NCBI GenBank assembly: GCA_964409245.1
Contig: CAYPCQ010000036.1
Location: 1 to 64,000 of the forward strand
Direction: 5' to 3'
Origin: CAIMWS01 sp964409245
GTDB lineage: Bacteria > Verrucomicrobiota > Verrucomicrobiia > Limisphaerales > UBA1319
DNA length: 64,000 nucleotides
This document shows positions 33,179-42,754 of the stretch, piece by piece (positions within the stretch are counted from its first letter, which is position 1; every line of letters begins with the position of its first letter). The position numbers and the translations under genes are program-made. The notes beneath the pieces were generated by a model, which searched no databases, was not told the origin of the DNA, and saw only the letters and a list, made by a program, of their open reading frames with translations.

Positions 33179-34522
33179 ATGAAAATGCAGACATTCCAAA
33201 GCTGGCTCAAGCCCGCCTTCGCCGCCCTGGCCCTTTGCCTCGCGGCTGATGCTTCCGCCCAAACCAAACGGCTGCTGGTCGTTTCGGTTACCAAGGGTTT
33301 CCGCCACGATGTCATTCCAACCGCCGATCAAGTGGTGGGCGACATTGCCAAGAAAAGCGGTAAATTTTCTGTCGTCTTCGTCAAGACCGATGAGGATATG
33401 AAAGAGAAGATGACCGTCGATGCCCTCAAGGAATACGATGGAGTTCTCTTCAACAACACCACCGGTGATCTCCCGCTGCCGGATCGGGAAGGTTTTCTGA
33501 GCTGGATCAAATCCGGGAAAGGTTTCGTGGGGTTGCACGCCGCCACGGATACATTCCCTGGTTTCCCGGGCTACATCGACTTGATCGGCGCCCAGTTCAA
33601 AACTCATGGTGCCCAGGTGGAAATTGATGTTTATAACCAGGATCCATTCCATTCAGCCACCCGGAATTATGGCCCGCATTTCCGGGTTTTCGATGAAATT
33701 TACATCGTTAAAAACTTCCATCGCGATCAGGTCCACGGACTCCTCACCCAGGATAAGCATCCCAATACCGGGGTGCCCGGCGACTATCCGATTGCATGGT
33801 GCAAAAACTATGGTGAAGGACGGGTTTTTTACACTTCCCTCGGCCATCGGGTGGATGTGGTGCAGCGCGCAGATTTCCAGCAGCATGTGCTTAATGGCAT
33901 CCTTTGGTCCTTGGGCCTGATGGATGGAAGTGCGGTTCCGCAAAGCAATGCCTATAAGGTCAGCGAAGACGAAGCGGCGCTGGGCTTCAAACCGCTGTTC
34001 AATGGTATGGATCTCGCAGGGTGGAAATTGCGCAATCCTTCCGGCAATCCGAGTTGGACCGTCCAGAATGGCATGCTGGTGAATGAAGTCTCCAAGGACG
34101 TTCACGGCACCGATCTGGTCACCGAAGAGAAGTATTTGGATTTCACGGTTCGTTTTGAATACCTGATCCCGGCCGGTGCCAATAGCGGCTTTTATCTGCG
34201 CGGACGGCATGAAATCCAGATTTTCGACGATTTCCCCGCCTGCAAGCTCTCGCCCGCCAGCAATGGCTCGTTTTATAATCTGGCTGCGCCGACGAGTTTT
34301 GCCTCGTTAAAACCGGGTGTTTGGAACCAGGTGGAAGCCACCATCAAGGGCAACCTGGCCACCGTGATACTCAATGGCGTCAAAATTCACGACAGCGTGG
34401 CCATGAGCCGGGCCACCGGCGGTGAATTGGACAATAAGCTCGGCGAGCCAGGTTCCGTCTTCGTGCAAGGGGACCATGGCAGTGTGGCTTTCCGCAATAT
34501 GCGGATTAAAATCATTAAATAA
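33179..34522 (+). CDS. Exported ThuA-like plus DUF1080 (3-keto-disaccharide hydrolase) fusion
   Basis: A 447-residue exported protein (signal peptide ending near ADASAQ). Residues about 30-250 form a ThuA-like domain of glutamine-amidotransferase fold (KRLLVVSVTKGFRHDVIP, YDGVLFNNTTGDLPLP, GKGFVGLHAATD, GRVFYTSLGHR). Residues about 270-447 form a DUF1080 domain (GFKPLFNGMDLAGWKL, FEYLIPAGANSGFYLRG, GVWNQVEATIKGN), related to lectin-like sandwiches and now linked to 3-keto-disaccharide hydrolysis. A Gfo/Idh/MocA oxidoreductase follows 23 bp downstream, consistent with a keto-sugar route in which an oxidoreductase makes a 3-keto sugar and this type of protein cleaves it. The precise substrate is not known. 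Confidence 0.88.
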   Translation: MKMQTFQSWLKPAFAALALCLAADASAQTKRLLVVSVTKGFRHDVIPTADQVVGDIAKKSGKFSVVFVKTDEDMKEKMTVDALKEYDGVLFNNTTGDLPLPDREGFLSWIKSGKGFVGLHAATDTFPGFPGYIDLIGAQFKTHGAQVEIDVYNQDPFHSATRNYGPHFRVFDEIYIVKNFHRDQVHGLLTQDKHPNTGVPGDYPIAWCKNYGEGRVFYTSLGHRVDVVQRADFQQHVLNGILWSLGLMDGSAVPQSNAYKVSEDEAALGFKPLFNGMDLAGWKLRNPSGNPSWTVQNGMLVNEVSKDVHGTDLVTEEKYLDFTVRFEYLIPAGANSGFYLRGRHEIQIFDDFPACKLSPASNGSFYNLAAPTSFASLKPGVWNQVEATIKGNLATVILNGVKIHDSVAMSRATGGELDNKLGEPGSVFVQGDHGSVAFRNMRIKIIK

Positions 34523-34545
34523 AACAGTTAATTATTGATTAAATT

Positions 34546-35841
34546 ATGAGTCATAATTCTAATAATTTGGAGTTCAACCGGCGTGATTTTTTGCGCAGTG
34601 GTTCCCTGGCCGCATTCATGGCCGCCATGGGGGCGGTTGAACTGCGCGCTGCGGAAAAGAAATCCGAGGGTAAAAAAGACGATGACAAAAAAGCCGGGCC
34701 ACCGGTCAAATGCGCCGTTATTGGCTGTGGGGTGTGGGGGCGTGAAATGCTCAAATGCCTCTCCCGGTTGCCCAATGCACCGGTGGTGGCAATCTGTGAT
34801 AATTACGAAAAATCCATGAGCCGTGCGGGTCAATCCGCCCCCCAAGCCGAAAAGATGAAGGATTACCAGCAACTGCTGGAAAAGAAAGACGTCCAGGCGG
34901 TGCTGATCGCCACGCCCACCTATCTGCACCGGGAAATCGCCGTGGCTGCCATCCAGGCGGGGAAACATGTTTATTGTGAGGCGCCGCTGGCTGGCACGAT
35001 GGAAGACGCCACAGCGATTGCCAAGGCAGCCAAGGCTGCATCAAAACAGATGTTCCAACCGGGACTCATCCTGCGGACAAATCCCATCCACAACCATGTG
35101 TTGGGATTCGTGCGCACCGGGGCCATGGGCAAGGTTGCCTTCACGCGCGCGCAAAACCACAAAAAGGAGACTTGGCGCCGGACATCCCCGACCCCGGAGC
35201 GGGAAAAGGAAATCAACTGGCATCTGAACCGTGAAACATCCCTCGGTTTGGTAGGCGAAAAAGGCGTTCATAACCTGGATAGCGCGGCATGGTATCTCAA
35301 AGCGCTGCCTATCGCTGTCAGTGGCAACGGAGCCATCCTGGCTTGGAATGATGGCCGGGATGTTTTCGACACTATTCTGGTGACGGTGGAATATCCCAAC
35401 AACATTCGCATGTCCTATAGCGCTACCCTCACCAACTCCTTTGAGGGGAGCTTTGAGGTTTTTGGCGGTTCGGATGCCGCCATCAATATGCGCGACAGCC
35501 GGGCTTGGCTGATCAAGGAAACCGATGCCCCGCTGCTGGGGTGGGAAGTTTATGCCCGCAAGGAAGATTTCTTCCCGAGCAAGGATAGCGGCATCGCCTT
35601 GGTGGCGAATTCCACCAAACTGCTGGCCCAAGGCAAGGAACCTGCCGAAGCGGCTGCGGACAGCGAAACTCCGCTCTTCTATGCCATGGAAGCCTTCATT
35701 GACAGCATCCATGAAAACAAGGCCAACGAAGCGAACTGGGAGGCTGGATTCACTTCCGCCGTCATGGCCATCAAGGCCAGCGAGGCCATCAACAAAGGCC
35801 AGCGGATTGAGTTCACCAAGGAAATGTTTACGCTGGGCTGA
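34546..35841 (+). CDS. Tat-exported Gfo/Idh/MocA-family oxidoreductase
   Basis: A 431-residue protein with the twin-arginine signal NRRDFLRSGSLAAFM, so it should fold with its nicotinamide cofactor in the cytoplasm and be exported. The Rossmann part begins CAVIGCGVWGREML, and conserved segments VLIATPTYLHREIAVAAIQAGKHVYCE and GLVGEKGVHNLDSAAWYL match the family. The canonical catalytic lysine lies in an EKP motif; here the motif reads EAP (CEAPLAGT), so the usual acid/base lysine is absent and the chemistry may differ. It is the second gene of the ThuA/DUF1080 pair and ends 30 bp before a terminator. Confidence 0.92.
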   Translation: MSHNSNNLEFNRRDFLRSGSLAAFMAAMGAVELRAAEKKSEGKKDDDKKAGPPVKCAVIGCGVWGREMLKCLSRLPNAPVVAICDNYEKSMSRAGQSAPQAEKMKDYQQLLEKKDVQAVLIATPTYLHREIAVAAIQAGKHVYCEAPLAGTMEDATAIAKAAKAASKQMFQPGLILRTNPIHNHVLGFVRTGAMGKVAFTRAQNHKKETWRRTSPTPEREKEINWHLNRETSLGLVGEKGVHNLDSAAWYLKALPIAVSGNGAILAWNDGRDVFDTILVTVEYPNNIRMSYSATLTNSFEGSFEVFGGSDAAINMRDSRAWLIKETDAPLLGWEVYARKEDFFPSKDSGIALVANSTKLLAQGKEPAEAAADSETPLFYAMEAFIDSIHENKANEANWEAGFTSAVMAIKASEAINKGQRIEFTKEMFTLG

Positions 35842-35870
35842 TTTGGATTAACATCCGGTCAAAATTACGA

Positions 35871-35898
35871 AAGGACGCTGACAAGCGTCCTTTTTTTA
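35871..35898. terminator. Bidirectional intrinsic terminator
   Basis: AGGACGCT (35872-35879) pairs with AGCGTCCT (35884-35891), followed by T7 on the plus strand. On the minus strand the A/T flanks serve the same role less strongly. It ends the Gfo/Idh transcript and overlaps the stop codon of the convergent metalloprotease gene (35896-35898). Confidence 0.9.
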
Positions 35899-38800
35899 TG
35901 GCAGAACCAATTGGAAGATCCGGGAGGAATTGGTCGTTGGCAGCACAACTTGGAAACGGTCATTTAAAATTTCCAAATCCTGGTAAACCGGTTCCCACAC
36001 CTGGCCGGGAGTGTTCGGGCTAGGGGAGCTGAATAGGGACCAATCCAAAGCGGTTAATGGCCAGGCCAGCTTGAGGCGGGAATCAGCCTTTTCCCAAGTC
36101 ATTGAAGGAGGATTTTCGTTGCCAATGAACTCCCCGGTCAGGCGCATATCAAACAATAGATCCGAACTGGTCTGGGAGCTTTGATGGACTTCAACCGCCA
36201 GGAAGTTCGTGCCAGCGATCAGCCAACTTGGATGCAGGGTGGTGGTGAAGAAGGTGGATTCATTGGTTCCCGAGACAGCCGATGAAGCCGGGGTGTTAAA
36301 AGAGATGGGGCCTTCAGGCAGGTTGCTGCGCCAGGCTTCTCTCCCGTTCAGGTAAACCACCGCTCCATCGTCCCGCAGCAGGTCCAAAGTCAACTTGTTG
36401 ACCAGTTCTTGATGCCCCACGGTGAAACCGGTGCGAAAATAGGTGGTGATGTGTTTCTTGCTGGCGCTGCTACCATAGCTGACCGCAGTGTTGACCGTGC
36501 TATCACCATATCCCAGCTTGGCGGGGCCGGTTTTCCAGTTTTGGTCATCAAAATCAGGCTGAATCCAATTGGCTCCCTGGTCTTGGCCGTTGTCCAGATA
36601 GGACCATATACTGCCTTCCGGAATGAAGGCGGATCGGGTTTGGAGGGCTATGAAATTCAGGTTGTCCCTATGGGCCAAGACCTCGACTGGGTTGGGAAAT
36701 CCAGGATGCAAGAAGGTGAAATCAGAAAGGCCGGCGGTTAAGGTATAAGTCCCCGGATTCACATTCAGGATTTTGTATGAACCATCGCTATCGGTGTAAG
36801 CATAAAGCTGGTTGCTGGCTGACACTTTGACCATTCGGGCTGGAACTCCATTGGAGATCACCTGTCCAGTCAGGATGCATCCGGAGGGATTGCCCACTTG
36901 GATGACCATGGAATCGCTGGCTTCTCCTCCCATCATGTCGCTGACGGTGCAACGCACCAAATACATGCCATTTTTCGGCCAGTTATAACTTTGAGTTGGG
37001 GCGTTAGTTCCAAAATTGCGATCACCAAAATCCCAGGCATAAGCCAGTTCATCCCCATTCGGATCAGCGGCAGAGCAGGTTAAATCCACCTGTTCGCCGG
37101 ATGCCACATGGGTGGCGTTTGCACTGAGTTTGACGGCCGGATTTTTTTTGGCGGGAAAGGGGCCTCGGTTGACCATCACCATGACCGATTCGGGAGTGGT
37201 TCCTCCGGAACCCAGTGGCGTCACAAATATTTGTGCTTTTTCGTCCGCAAAGGTGCGGCCGAACGTAATGGGTGAATCCTCTTTGCCGTTTAAGGATCCG
37301 GGGGTTGTATCCAGCAAGAGGGTGGGTTGGTTTCCGGATTGGGCCCAGCGGACACCGAGGCCGCTCATCAGCCATTTATTGCCGGTGTTTTTTTGCCTGA
37401 ATTCAAACCAGAAATTGGTGGTGGAATTCTGGGGCAATGAAAGCGCGCGGAATCCCGGCGCCGAATTCGTGAGGTCATGGGCAAAAAGCTGGTAAATCCC
37501 ATTGGTGGAGAAGGGCGCCATCTCAGTGGAGGACAACCAGTTCAAATAGTTTTTCCACCGGGCATTGAAATGTTTGTATCCGGCGGTGGCGGAGCCCATC
37601 GTGTCGAAAGGATCACCGTATTCAACGCTCGCGCCGGGGCCAAGGACACTTTCATCAGCGGTTTTCCAGAAGTTGGCATGGTTCAAACCAAAATTGTGCC
37701 CCAGTTCGTGGGCTGCCACGCCCACGGTGAAATAGTTATTCAGCCAAACCCCCGCTCCTCCTACGATACCCAGTCCGGCCCAATCAAAGCCGCTGATTTT
37801 TGCAAAGCAAACCAAGTCGAAATGGTACGAGGACAAGTTGTATCCGCCCGCTTTGGCAGCGGTGCGCGCATCGTTTCGTAGAAGTGTGAAATAATTATTT
37901 GTGCCGTAATAACTGGCCGGGTGCGGCATTCGAAAGGTGGGAGTGATGTCCGAGCCTTGCCCATAATCAGAGAAGCCCGCCTTTCCATCGGAGTTCTCGC
38001 GATAAAACAGGTTTACCCCGGTGATCATATCGATCCCGGTTTGGTCGGGAAAAGGAATGCCTTTGAGGTCATCAAAGTCCACCCGGATCAGAAGCAGGTC
38101 TTTAGTGCCAGTGGTGTAGGAGGCGGACATCTGAAGGATACCGGAGGCAAGGGTGGTAGGATTGCTGTTCAATTCGGCAGCGATCAGTTGTTCATTCAGC
38201 AACCTGGCTTCAGTGGTATTGCAGGTTGATGCCAAGCCATGTTCGGTTTCAATAATTTGGGCATCGGAACCGGAATCCACAGCCCGATTACACCATGCGC
38301 AAACTCTGGGAATGGCATTTCCCGGCAGGTCTGCGGCTTCCTCCCCAGGCACCAACCGGATGGGGTTTTCGGCAATCGCGAATTGGTTTTCCAGAACGAT
38401 GCCGTGGAGAGGCAGGTTGGTACGGGTGGGCTCACCCAGACGCCTTCCGTAAACAAAAGCTGAATAGCGCTCGCCATCGATTTCGGCGCTGCGCATGACG
38501 GAACTGAAACCAGCTTCATGCCCAGGTATTGGAATTCCGGACAACACGTAGAGGCCGCCCCGGCCAAACTGGGGGCGTTCGACCAAGCCGCGGATTTTGG
38601 GGGGTAATTTTCCCCGGATTCGAGAGGACAATGCCAATTTGATGGCCCGCTCCGGATCCTCACGAATTAATTGAATCATGAATTCTTTCCGTTGGAGCGC
38701 CAGGCGGACTCCTTCGGCCTCGATGGGGCTTCCAACCGCGATGCCAGTTGTGGCACAATTAGTTGCCGCCCAAGCATTAAAATCCGCCCACGCTTTAAAG

Positions 38801-39075
38801 TTACCGCTGGCGCCAGGATGAGCTTGGGAGATCCCCGGTGAATGGGCAAGGGTAGAACCTTTGGAGGTCTGGCTTGGGCCGGCTGCGGCCTGTGTTTGGA
38901 CCGGTGGTGTGTTGATCTCTGGAATCCGGGAGGCAACATTTTCAAAGCCGGGTTTGGTGGGAGATTCAGCCCATTCATTAAGGAAAAAGCCAAAGATCGC
39001 CGCTCCAGCAAATCCGGCGGTTATCCAACATTTTAACCTGGCAACTTTTTTCACTTGGCGAAGATTATTATTCAT
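35896..39075 (-). CDS. Large exported zinc metalloprotease with PKD domain
   Basis: A 1059-residue protein with an N-terminal hydrophobic helix (about 16-32) as signal or anchor. A propeptide-like segment leads to a metzincin-type site, HELGHNFGLNHA with H456, E457, H460 and H466, set in a gametolysin/M6-like context (VWLNNYFTVGVAAHELGH, FDTMGSATAGYKHFNA). A PKD domain follows (about 670-755, AWDFGDRNFG), then a carboxypeptidase-regulatory-like domain (VKVSASNQLYAYTDSDGSYKILNVNPGTYTLTA), then a jelly-roll-like segment (WSYLDNGQDQGANW, LLRDDGAVVYLNG) and a lineage-typical C-terminus (RIFQLVLP). It probably degrades protein outside the cell. It is divergent from the TPR gene, with starts about 75 bp apart. 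Confidence 0.88.
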   Translation of the reverse strand: MNNNLRQVKKVARLKCWITAGFAGAAIFGFFLNEWAESPTKPGFENVASRIPEINTPPVQTQAAAGPSQTSKGSTLAHSPGISQAHPGASGNFKAWADFNAWAATNCATTGIAVGSPIEAEGVRLALQRKEFMIQLIREDPERAIKLALSSRIRGKLPPKIRGLVERPQFGRGGLYVLSGIPIPGHEAGFSSVMRSAEIDGERYSAFVYGRRLGEPTRTNLPLHGIVLENQFAIAENPIRLVPGEEAADLPGNAIPRVCAWCNRAVDSGSDAQIIETEHGLASTCNTTEARLLNEQLIAAELNSNPTTLASGILQMSASYTTGTKDLLLIRVDFDDLKGIPFPDQTGIDMITGVNLFYRENSDGKAGFSDYGQGSDITPTFRMPHPASYYGTNNYFTLLRNDARTAAKAGGYNLSSYHFDLVCFAKISGFDWAGLGIVGGAGVWLNNYFTVGVAAHELGHNFGLNHANFWKTADESVLGPGASVEYGDPFDTMGSATAGYKHFNARWKNYLNWLSSTEMAPFSTNGIYQLFAHDLTNSAPGFRALSLPQNSTTNFWFEFRQKNTGNKWLMSGLGVRWAQSGNQPTLLLDTTPGSLNGKEDSPITFGRTFADEKAQIFVTPLGSGGTTPESVMVMVNRGPFPAKKNPAVKLSANATHVASGEQVDLTCSAADPNGDELAYAWDFGDRNFGTNAPTQSYNWPKNGMYLVRCTVSDMMGGEASDSMVIQVGNPSGCILTGQVISNGVPARMVKVSASNQLYAYTDSDGSYKILNVNPGTYTLTAGLSDFTFLHPGFPNPVEVLAHRDNLNFIALQTRSAFIPEGSIWSYLDNGQDQGANWIQPDFDDQNWKTGPAKLGYGDSTVNTAVSYGSSASKKHITTYFRTGFTVGHQELVNKLTLDLLRDDGAVVYLNGREAWRSNLPEGPISFNTPASSAVSGTNESTFFTTTLHPSWLIAGTNFLAVEVHQSSQTSSDLLFDMRLTGEFIGNENPPSMTWEKADSRLKLAWPLTALDWSLFSSPSPNTPGQVWEPVYQDLEILNDRFQVVLPTTNSSRIFQLVLP

Positions 39076-39149
39076 TTATGGCCCCTATCACGCCAGTTCT
39101 TTCTCATTGGCAGAGGCCAAAGGAAACGGTAGCCTGGTTTTGCGGTATT

Positions 39150-39647
39150 ATGAAGCCATTGGAACCTCCAGATACCCATTTTCTGTCGGCCGCGCAGGGC
39201 TGGTTCATGCTTGGTAATCCAACCGAGGCACTGGCCGAACTTGCCCGGATCTCAACGGCCGGTGATGATTGTCCGGAGGTATTGGAAATCCGATGGCAAG
39301 TCGAAGCCGCGCTTAAACATTGGAACGACTGTCTCGAGCTGGCTGGCCGCATTTTGGAAGCCAATCCTGATCAACCGGCTGGCTGGATTCATCGATCATT
39401 CAGCATGCACGAGATGAGAAGAACCGCCGAGGCCAAGGAAAGCTTGCTGCCTGCGGCTCAGAAATTCCCGAAAGACAGCACCATCACCTATAATCTCGCC
39501 TGTTATTGCTGCCAGTTAGGCCAGTTGGATGAAGCCCGCCATTGGCTCGCACGCGCGGTGGCGGCCAGCAACCTCGATCGCATCCGCACGATGGCCCTGG
39601 CAGATCCCGACCTGCAACCCATGCGGCAGGAAATCGAAAACTGGTAG
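39150..39647 (+). CDS. Small tetratricopeptide-repeat protein
   Basis: A 165-residue soluble helical protein of about four TPR-like units, recognised by repeats such as LSAAQGWFMLGNPTEALAEL, WNDCLELAGRILEANPDQPAGW and YNLACYCCQLGQLDEARHWL. TPRs mediate protein binding; the partner is unknown. The ATG at 39150 begins MKPLEPPDTHF. An upstream in-frame ATG at 39078 would overlap the promoter of the divergent metalloprotease and adds unlikely residues. It has no signal peptide. Confidence 0.8.
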   Translation: MKPLEPPDTHFLSAAQGWFMLGNPTEALAELARISTAGDDCPEVLEIRWQVEAALKHWNDCLELAGRILEANPDQPAGWIHRSFSMHEMRRTAEAKESLLPAAQKFPKDSTITYNLACYCCQLGQLDEARHWLARAVAASNLDRIRTMALADPDLQPMRQEIENW

Positions 39648-39800
39648 GGGATGGGTGGGTGATGGCCGGCGCAGGTGGAATCAACGTTTTCGGTCCGCTG
39701 GACCGCCAACATTCGCGCTTGTCAGATGGCGGGAGCTTCCTATTGTTCTCGGGCGGAACCCGCAGGATAAAAACGAATTATTAATCAGCAAAATGAATTT

Positions 39801-40946
39801 ATGAATAACTTTACCTATTTCAATCCAGTAAAAGTCGTTTTCGGCAAAGGAACCATCAACCAGTTGGCGGAATTGGTGCCGGCCGGACTCAAAATCCTGG
39901 TCACCTACGGTGGTGGTTCGATCAAGCAAAACGGTGTTTATGACCAGGTGAATAAAGCGTTGAAAGGGCGTGATTGGGTGGACTTTGGAGGGATTGAACC
40001 CAATCCACGCTATGAAACTCTGATGAAAGCCGTGGCGCTTTGCCGGGAAGAGGGAATCGGTTTTCTGCTTTCGGTGGGAGGTGGATCGGTGTTGGATGGC
40101 ACCAAATTCATCGCTTTGGCAGTGAATTTTACACAGGCTGATCCCTGGGATATTCTCGCCAAACAAGCTCCGGCGGAATTGGCGTTACCATTGGGATGTG
40201 TGCTCACTTTGCCCGCCACGGGTTCCGAGATGAATTGTTTTTCAGTGATTTCGCGCGATTCAACCCAGGAAAAGCTGGCCTTTTCCAACCCCGCCGTTTT
40301 CCCCCGCTTTTCGATTCTTGATCCGGAAACCACGATTTCTTTGCCCGTTCGCCAAACCATGAATGGCATCGCTGACGCCTTTGCCCATGTCATGGAACAA
40401 TACATGACCTTCCCGTGCCAGGCGCCATTGCAGGATCGCCAGGCAGAAGCCATCTTAAGCACTTTAATAGAATACGGCCCCCAGGTTTTGCAGCAGCCAG
40501 GGAATTACCAGTTACGGTCGAATATCATGTGGGCGGCCACCCAAGCCTTGAATGGAATCATATCCTGCGGGGTGCCGCAGGATTGGACCACGCATATGAT
40601 TGGCCATGAGTTGACGGCGCTTTACGGGTTGGATCACGCGCAAACCCTGGTGGTGGTCATGCCAGCCGTATGGAAGCATCAAAAAGCCCGCAAAGCTCTC
40701 AAATTGAGCCAATACGCGGAAAGGATTTGGGGGATAAAGGGCAGTGATTCAGCTGCGCAGGCGATTGAGAAGACCGAGCAATTTTTCCGCTCACTGGGCA
40801 TGAAAACCCGATTGAGCGAGTATGGAATTACTGCGGAAAGATTTGAGCAAATCGGCCAGCGTTTCGCGAACCGAGGCCTCAAGCTGGGTGAGCATGAGGC
40901 CATCGGTAAAACGGAAGTTATCGAGATTTTGGCTCTGTGCCGCTGA
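39801..40946 (+). CDS. yqhD: Iron-containing alcohol dehydrogenase, YqhD-like
   Basis: A 381-residue NADPH-dependent aldehyde reductase of the type III dehydrogenase family. It aligns closely by eye with E. coli YqhD: FGKGTINQL, ITYGGGS-type segment VTYGGGSIKQNGVYDQV, FGGIEPNPRYETLM, SVGGGSVLDGTKFIA, TLPATGSEMN, WAATQALNGIISCGVPQDW. The metal ligands are D and H in IADAFAHVMEQY and the two histidines in GHELTALYGLDHAQTL. YqhD clears short-chain and lipid-derived aldehydes. The gene overlaps the TolC-family gene on the other strand by 29 bp at the 3' ends. Confidence 0.95.
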   Translation: MNNFTYFNPVKVVFGKGTINQLAELVPAGLKILVTYGGGSIKQNGVYDQVNKALKGRDWVDFGGIEPNPRYETLMKAVALCREEGIGFLLSVGGGSVLDGTKFIALAVNFTQADPWDILAKQAPAELALPLGCVLTLPATGSEMNCFSVISRDSTQEKLAFSNPAVFPRFSILDPETTISLPVRQTMNGIADAFAHVMEQYMTFPCQAPLQDRQAEAILSTLIEYGPQVLQQPGNYQLRSNIMWAATQALNGIISCGVPQDWTTHMIGHELTALYGLDHAQTLVVVMPAVWKHQKARKALKLSQYAERIWGIKGSDSAAQAIEKTEQFFRSLGMKTRLSEYGITAERFEQIGQRFANRGLKLGEHEAIGKTEVIEILALCR

Positions 40947-42432
40947 GGTTGAGCTGATGCCTTTCAAAGGTTGAACCTTCAGCCCTGGATAAGGTTGCCA
41001 GAGCCTTGGCGTAGTCAGCCTTGGCGCGGATTTCGTCCGAGCTAGCCAAGGTGAGGTTGTTTTGGAGCTGCAGCACCACGAAACTGGTGCTTTTGCCAGC
41101 GGCCAGTTTTGTTTTTTCAGCGTTCAAGGCCATACTCGCAAACTGACGGGCTTCGCCGGTGGCTTTCACGCGTTCAAAAGCAGTTTTGGCGTCCTTGATG
41201 GCATCATCAATCTGGATCATCACATCCTGTTCAGCTTTTTTATAGGACAAGAGCATTTGCTGCTTGCGAGCCCGGTTGGTCTTATAATCGTATCCGGCCT
41301 TGCGGTTGGACAGGGGCACCTTCAGTTCGGCGCCAAAGGACCAATTGGGATTCAGGTGATCCCCGGTGGAAGGCATGATATTCCCAAAAGTGTCTTTAGA
41401 CTGGGAGGTGGAATACCCATAACTGCCCAGCACGTTCAACTCCGGAAAAATCTGGTTCCGATTAAACCGCAGAACAATATCCTGCCGTTCCAAATCGACC
41501 TTCAGCTTCTGCAAATCCGGGCGCGTGGTTAAACCTTTGTGCCAGCTATCCTGCAAGCTGAAGGATTGCGGAATAGCTTTTAGCGATTCGCTGGGATTGA
41601 TGGCGTCTTCCTGCCAGGATGCGAAATTATCATTCAGGAGCCTTTTTACGACGTTTTGTTGCTGGGCATAAACCTGGCGGGCTGAAATGAGGCGCGCGGT
41701 GGATTGGGCGACTTGGGATTTGGCTTGCTCTTCATCCAAAGGAGCCAGCGCGCCGAATTTCACCTTCTTTTGGTTTTCCTCCAGCAATTGTTGAGCGAGT
41801 TTAACTGCCAGCTCCTGAACGCCGATGTAATCCTTGGCGAAAATCAGATCATAATAGGAGGTTTCAACCTGGGTGACGATGTCGATGATCTGGGTTTGCA
41901 GCGTCAGTTCCGATCCTTTGAGGTCCTTCTTTGCCGTGCGGATGTTAAGCCGGTTGGAATCGATCCATGCATTTTTTAAAATTGGTTGGGACAACGAAAG
42001 GTTGGCCGAACTAGTTCGGTTATCAAAGGGGCCGCCGGAATTAATGCCATAGGAATCCGAGAGGTTGCCGGATAAGGCATATCGCATTCCGGTGGGAGCC
42101 GAACCTGATACGGAAGCGGTCCCTCCATCCGCATCCCGAGTGGAACTGAGGTAGGATTGCCCTGTGGGGCCATAAAATCCACCAGGAGCCTGATTGAACC
42201 CATGTTGGCCGCTGACGGAGAAATTGGGATCGTATCCGGCATAGGCGATGCCCACTTGAAAGCGGTAGATTTCAGGGTTCAAACGATCCATTTGCAGATC
42301 CAAATTATGCTCCAATGCCATCTGGATGCAATCTGCCAACGATAATCGATGGACCGTTGCGTTGGTTGTTTCCTGAGCTGATGCTGCCGCCACTCCCGCA
42401 CAAAAACACGCTATTGAGATATATGCTCGCAT
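40918..42432 (-). CDS. TolC-family outer-membrane efflux protein
   Basis: A 504-residue protein with a signal peptide ending near AAASAQE. LSLADCIQMALEHNLDLQ is the usual TolC opening. Two internally similar halves follow, each with long amphipathic helices (for example LAQQLLEENQKKVKFGALAPLDEEQAKSQVAQ), characteristic of the trimeric alpha/beta barrel that spans outer membrane and periplasm. No membrane-fusion protein or inner-membrane pump lies next to it, so its partner system is elsewhere. The C-terminus overlaps the end of yqhD by 29 bp. Confidence 0.9.
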   Translation of the reverse strand: MRAYISIACFCAGVAAASAQETTNATVHRLSLADCIQMALEHNLDLQMDRLNPEIYRFQVGIAYAGYDPNFSVSGQHGFNQAPGGFYGPTGQSYLSSTRDADGGTASVSGSAPTGMRYALSGNLSDSYGINSGGPFDNRTSSANLSLSQPILKNAWIDSNRLNIRTAKKDLKGSELTLQTQIIDIVTQVETSYYDLIFAKDYIGVQELAVKLAQQLLEENQKKVKFGALAPLDEEQAKSQVAQSTARLISARQVYAQQQNVVKRLLNDNFASWQEDAINPSESLKAIPQSFSLQDSWHKGLTTRPDLQKLKVDLERQDIVLRFNRNQIFPELNVLGSYGYSTSQSKDTFGNIMPSTGDHLNPNWSFGAELKVPLSNRKAGYDYKTNRARKQQMLLSYKKAEQDVMIQIDDAIKDAKTAFERVKATGEARQFASMALNAEKTKLAAGKSTSFVVLQLQNNLTLASSDEIRAKADYAKALATLSRAEGSTFERHQLNLSGTEPKSR

Positions 42433-42754
42433 GGTTCAATGAGACTGAGCTATTTTATGGACTCAGTCAATGCTTTCAACTTGCTTAAGACAAGAACGTA
42501 ATATGGCGCTCCTGCCGCCTCACAGTAAAGGACACGCGAAACCGGAATGAGGTTACATCTTTCCGGCGATTTAGGCGGTTGGCTGGCTGGGGTGTCCAGT
42601 GGAGGCTGTTTCCGGGGTGTGGCGTTCGATGTGGTTATTCCTCACAGCGGCATATTTGTACGGATAAAGGGCGCCTTGATTTCGGCTGTTTGTATGATAA
42701 GCTTGGATGTCTTGGGTCCAAAAAATGGGACCATAACCTGAACCGAATAGAATT
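42433..42754. other. Intergenic region between TolC-family and ferritin genes
   Basis: Divergent promoter region with no supportable gene. A -10-like TATGAT (42693-42698) lies about 57 bp upstream of the ferritin start, without a matching -35 at normal spacing. GGTCC...GGACC around AAAAAAT (about 42715-42732) could be a small operator-like inverted repeat. Confidence 0.35.
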
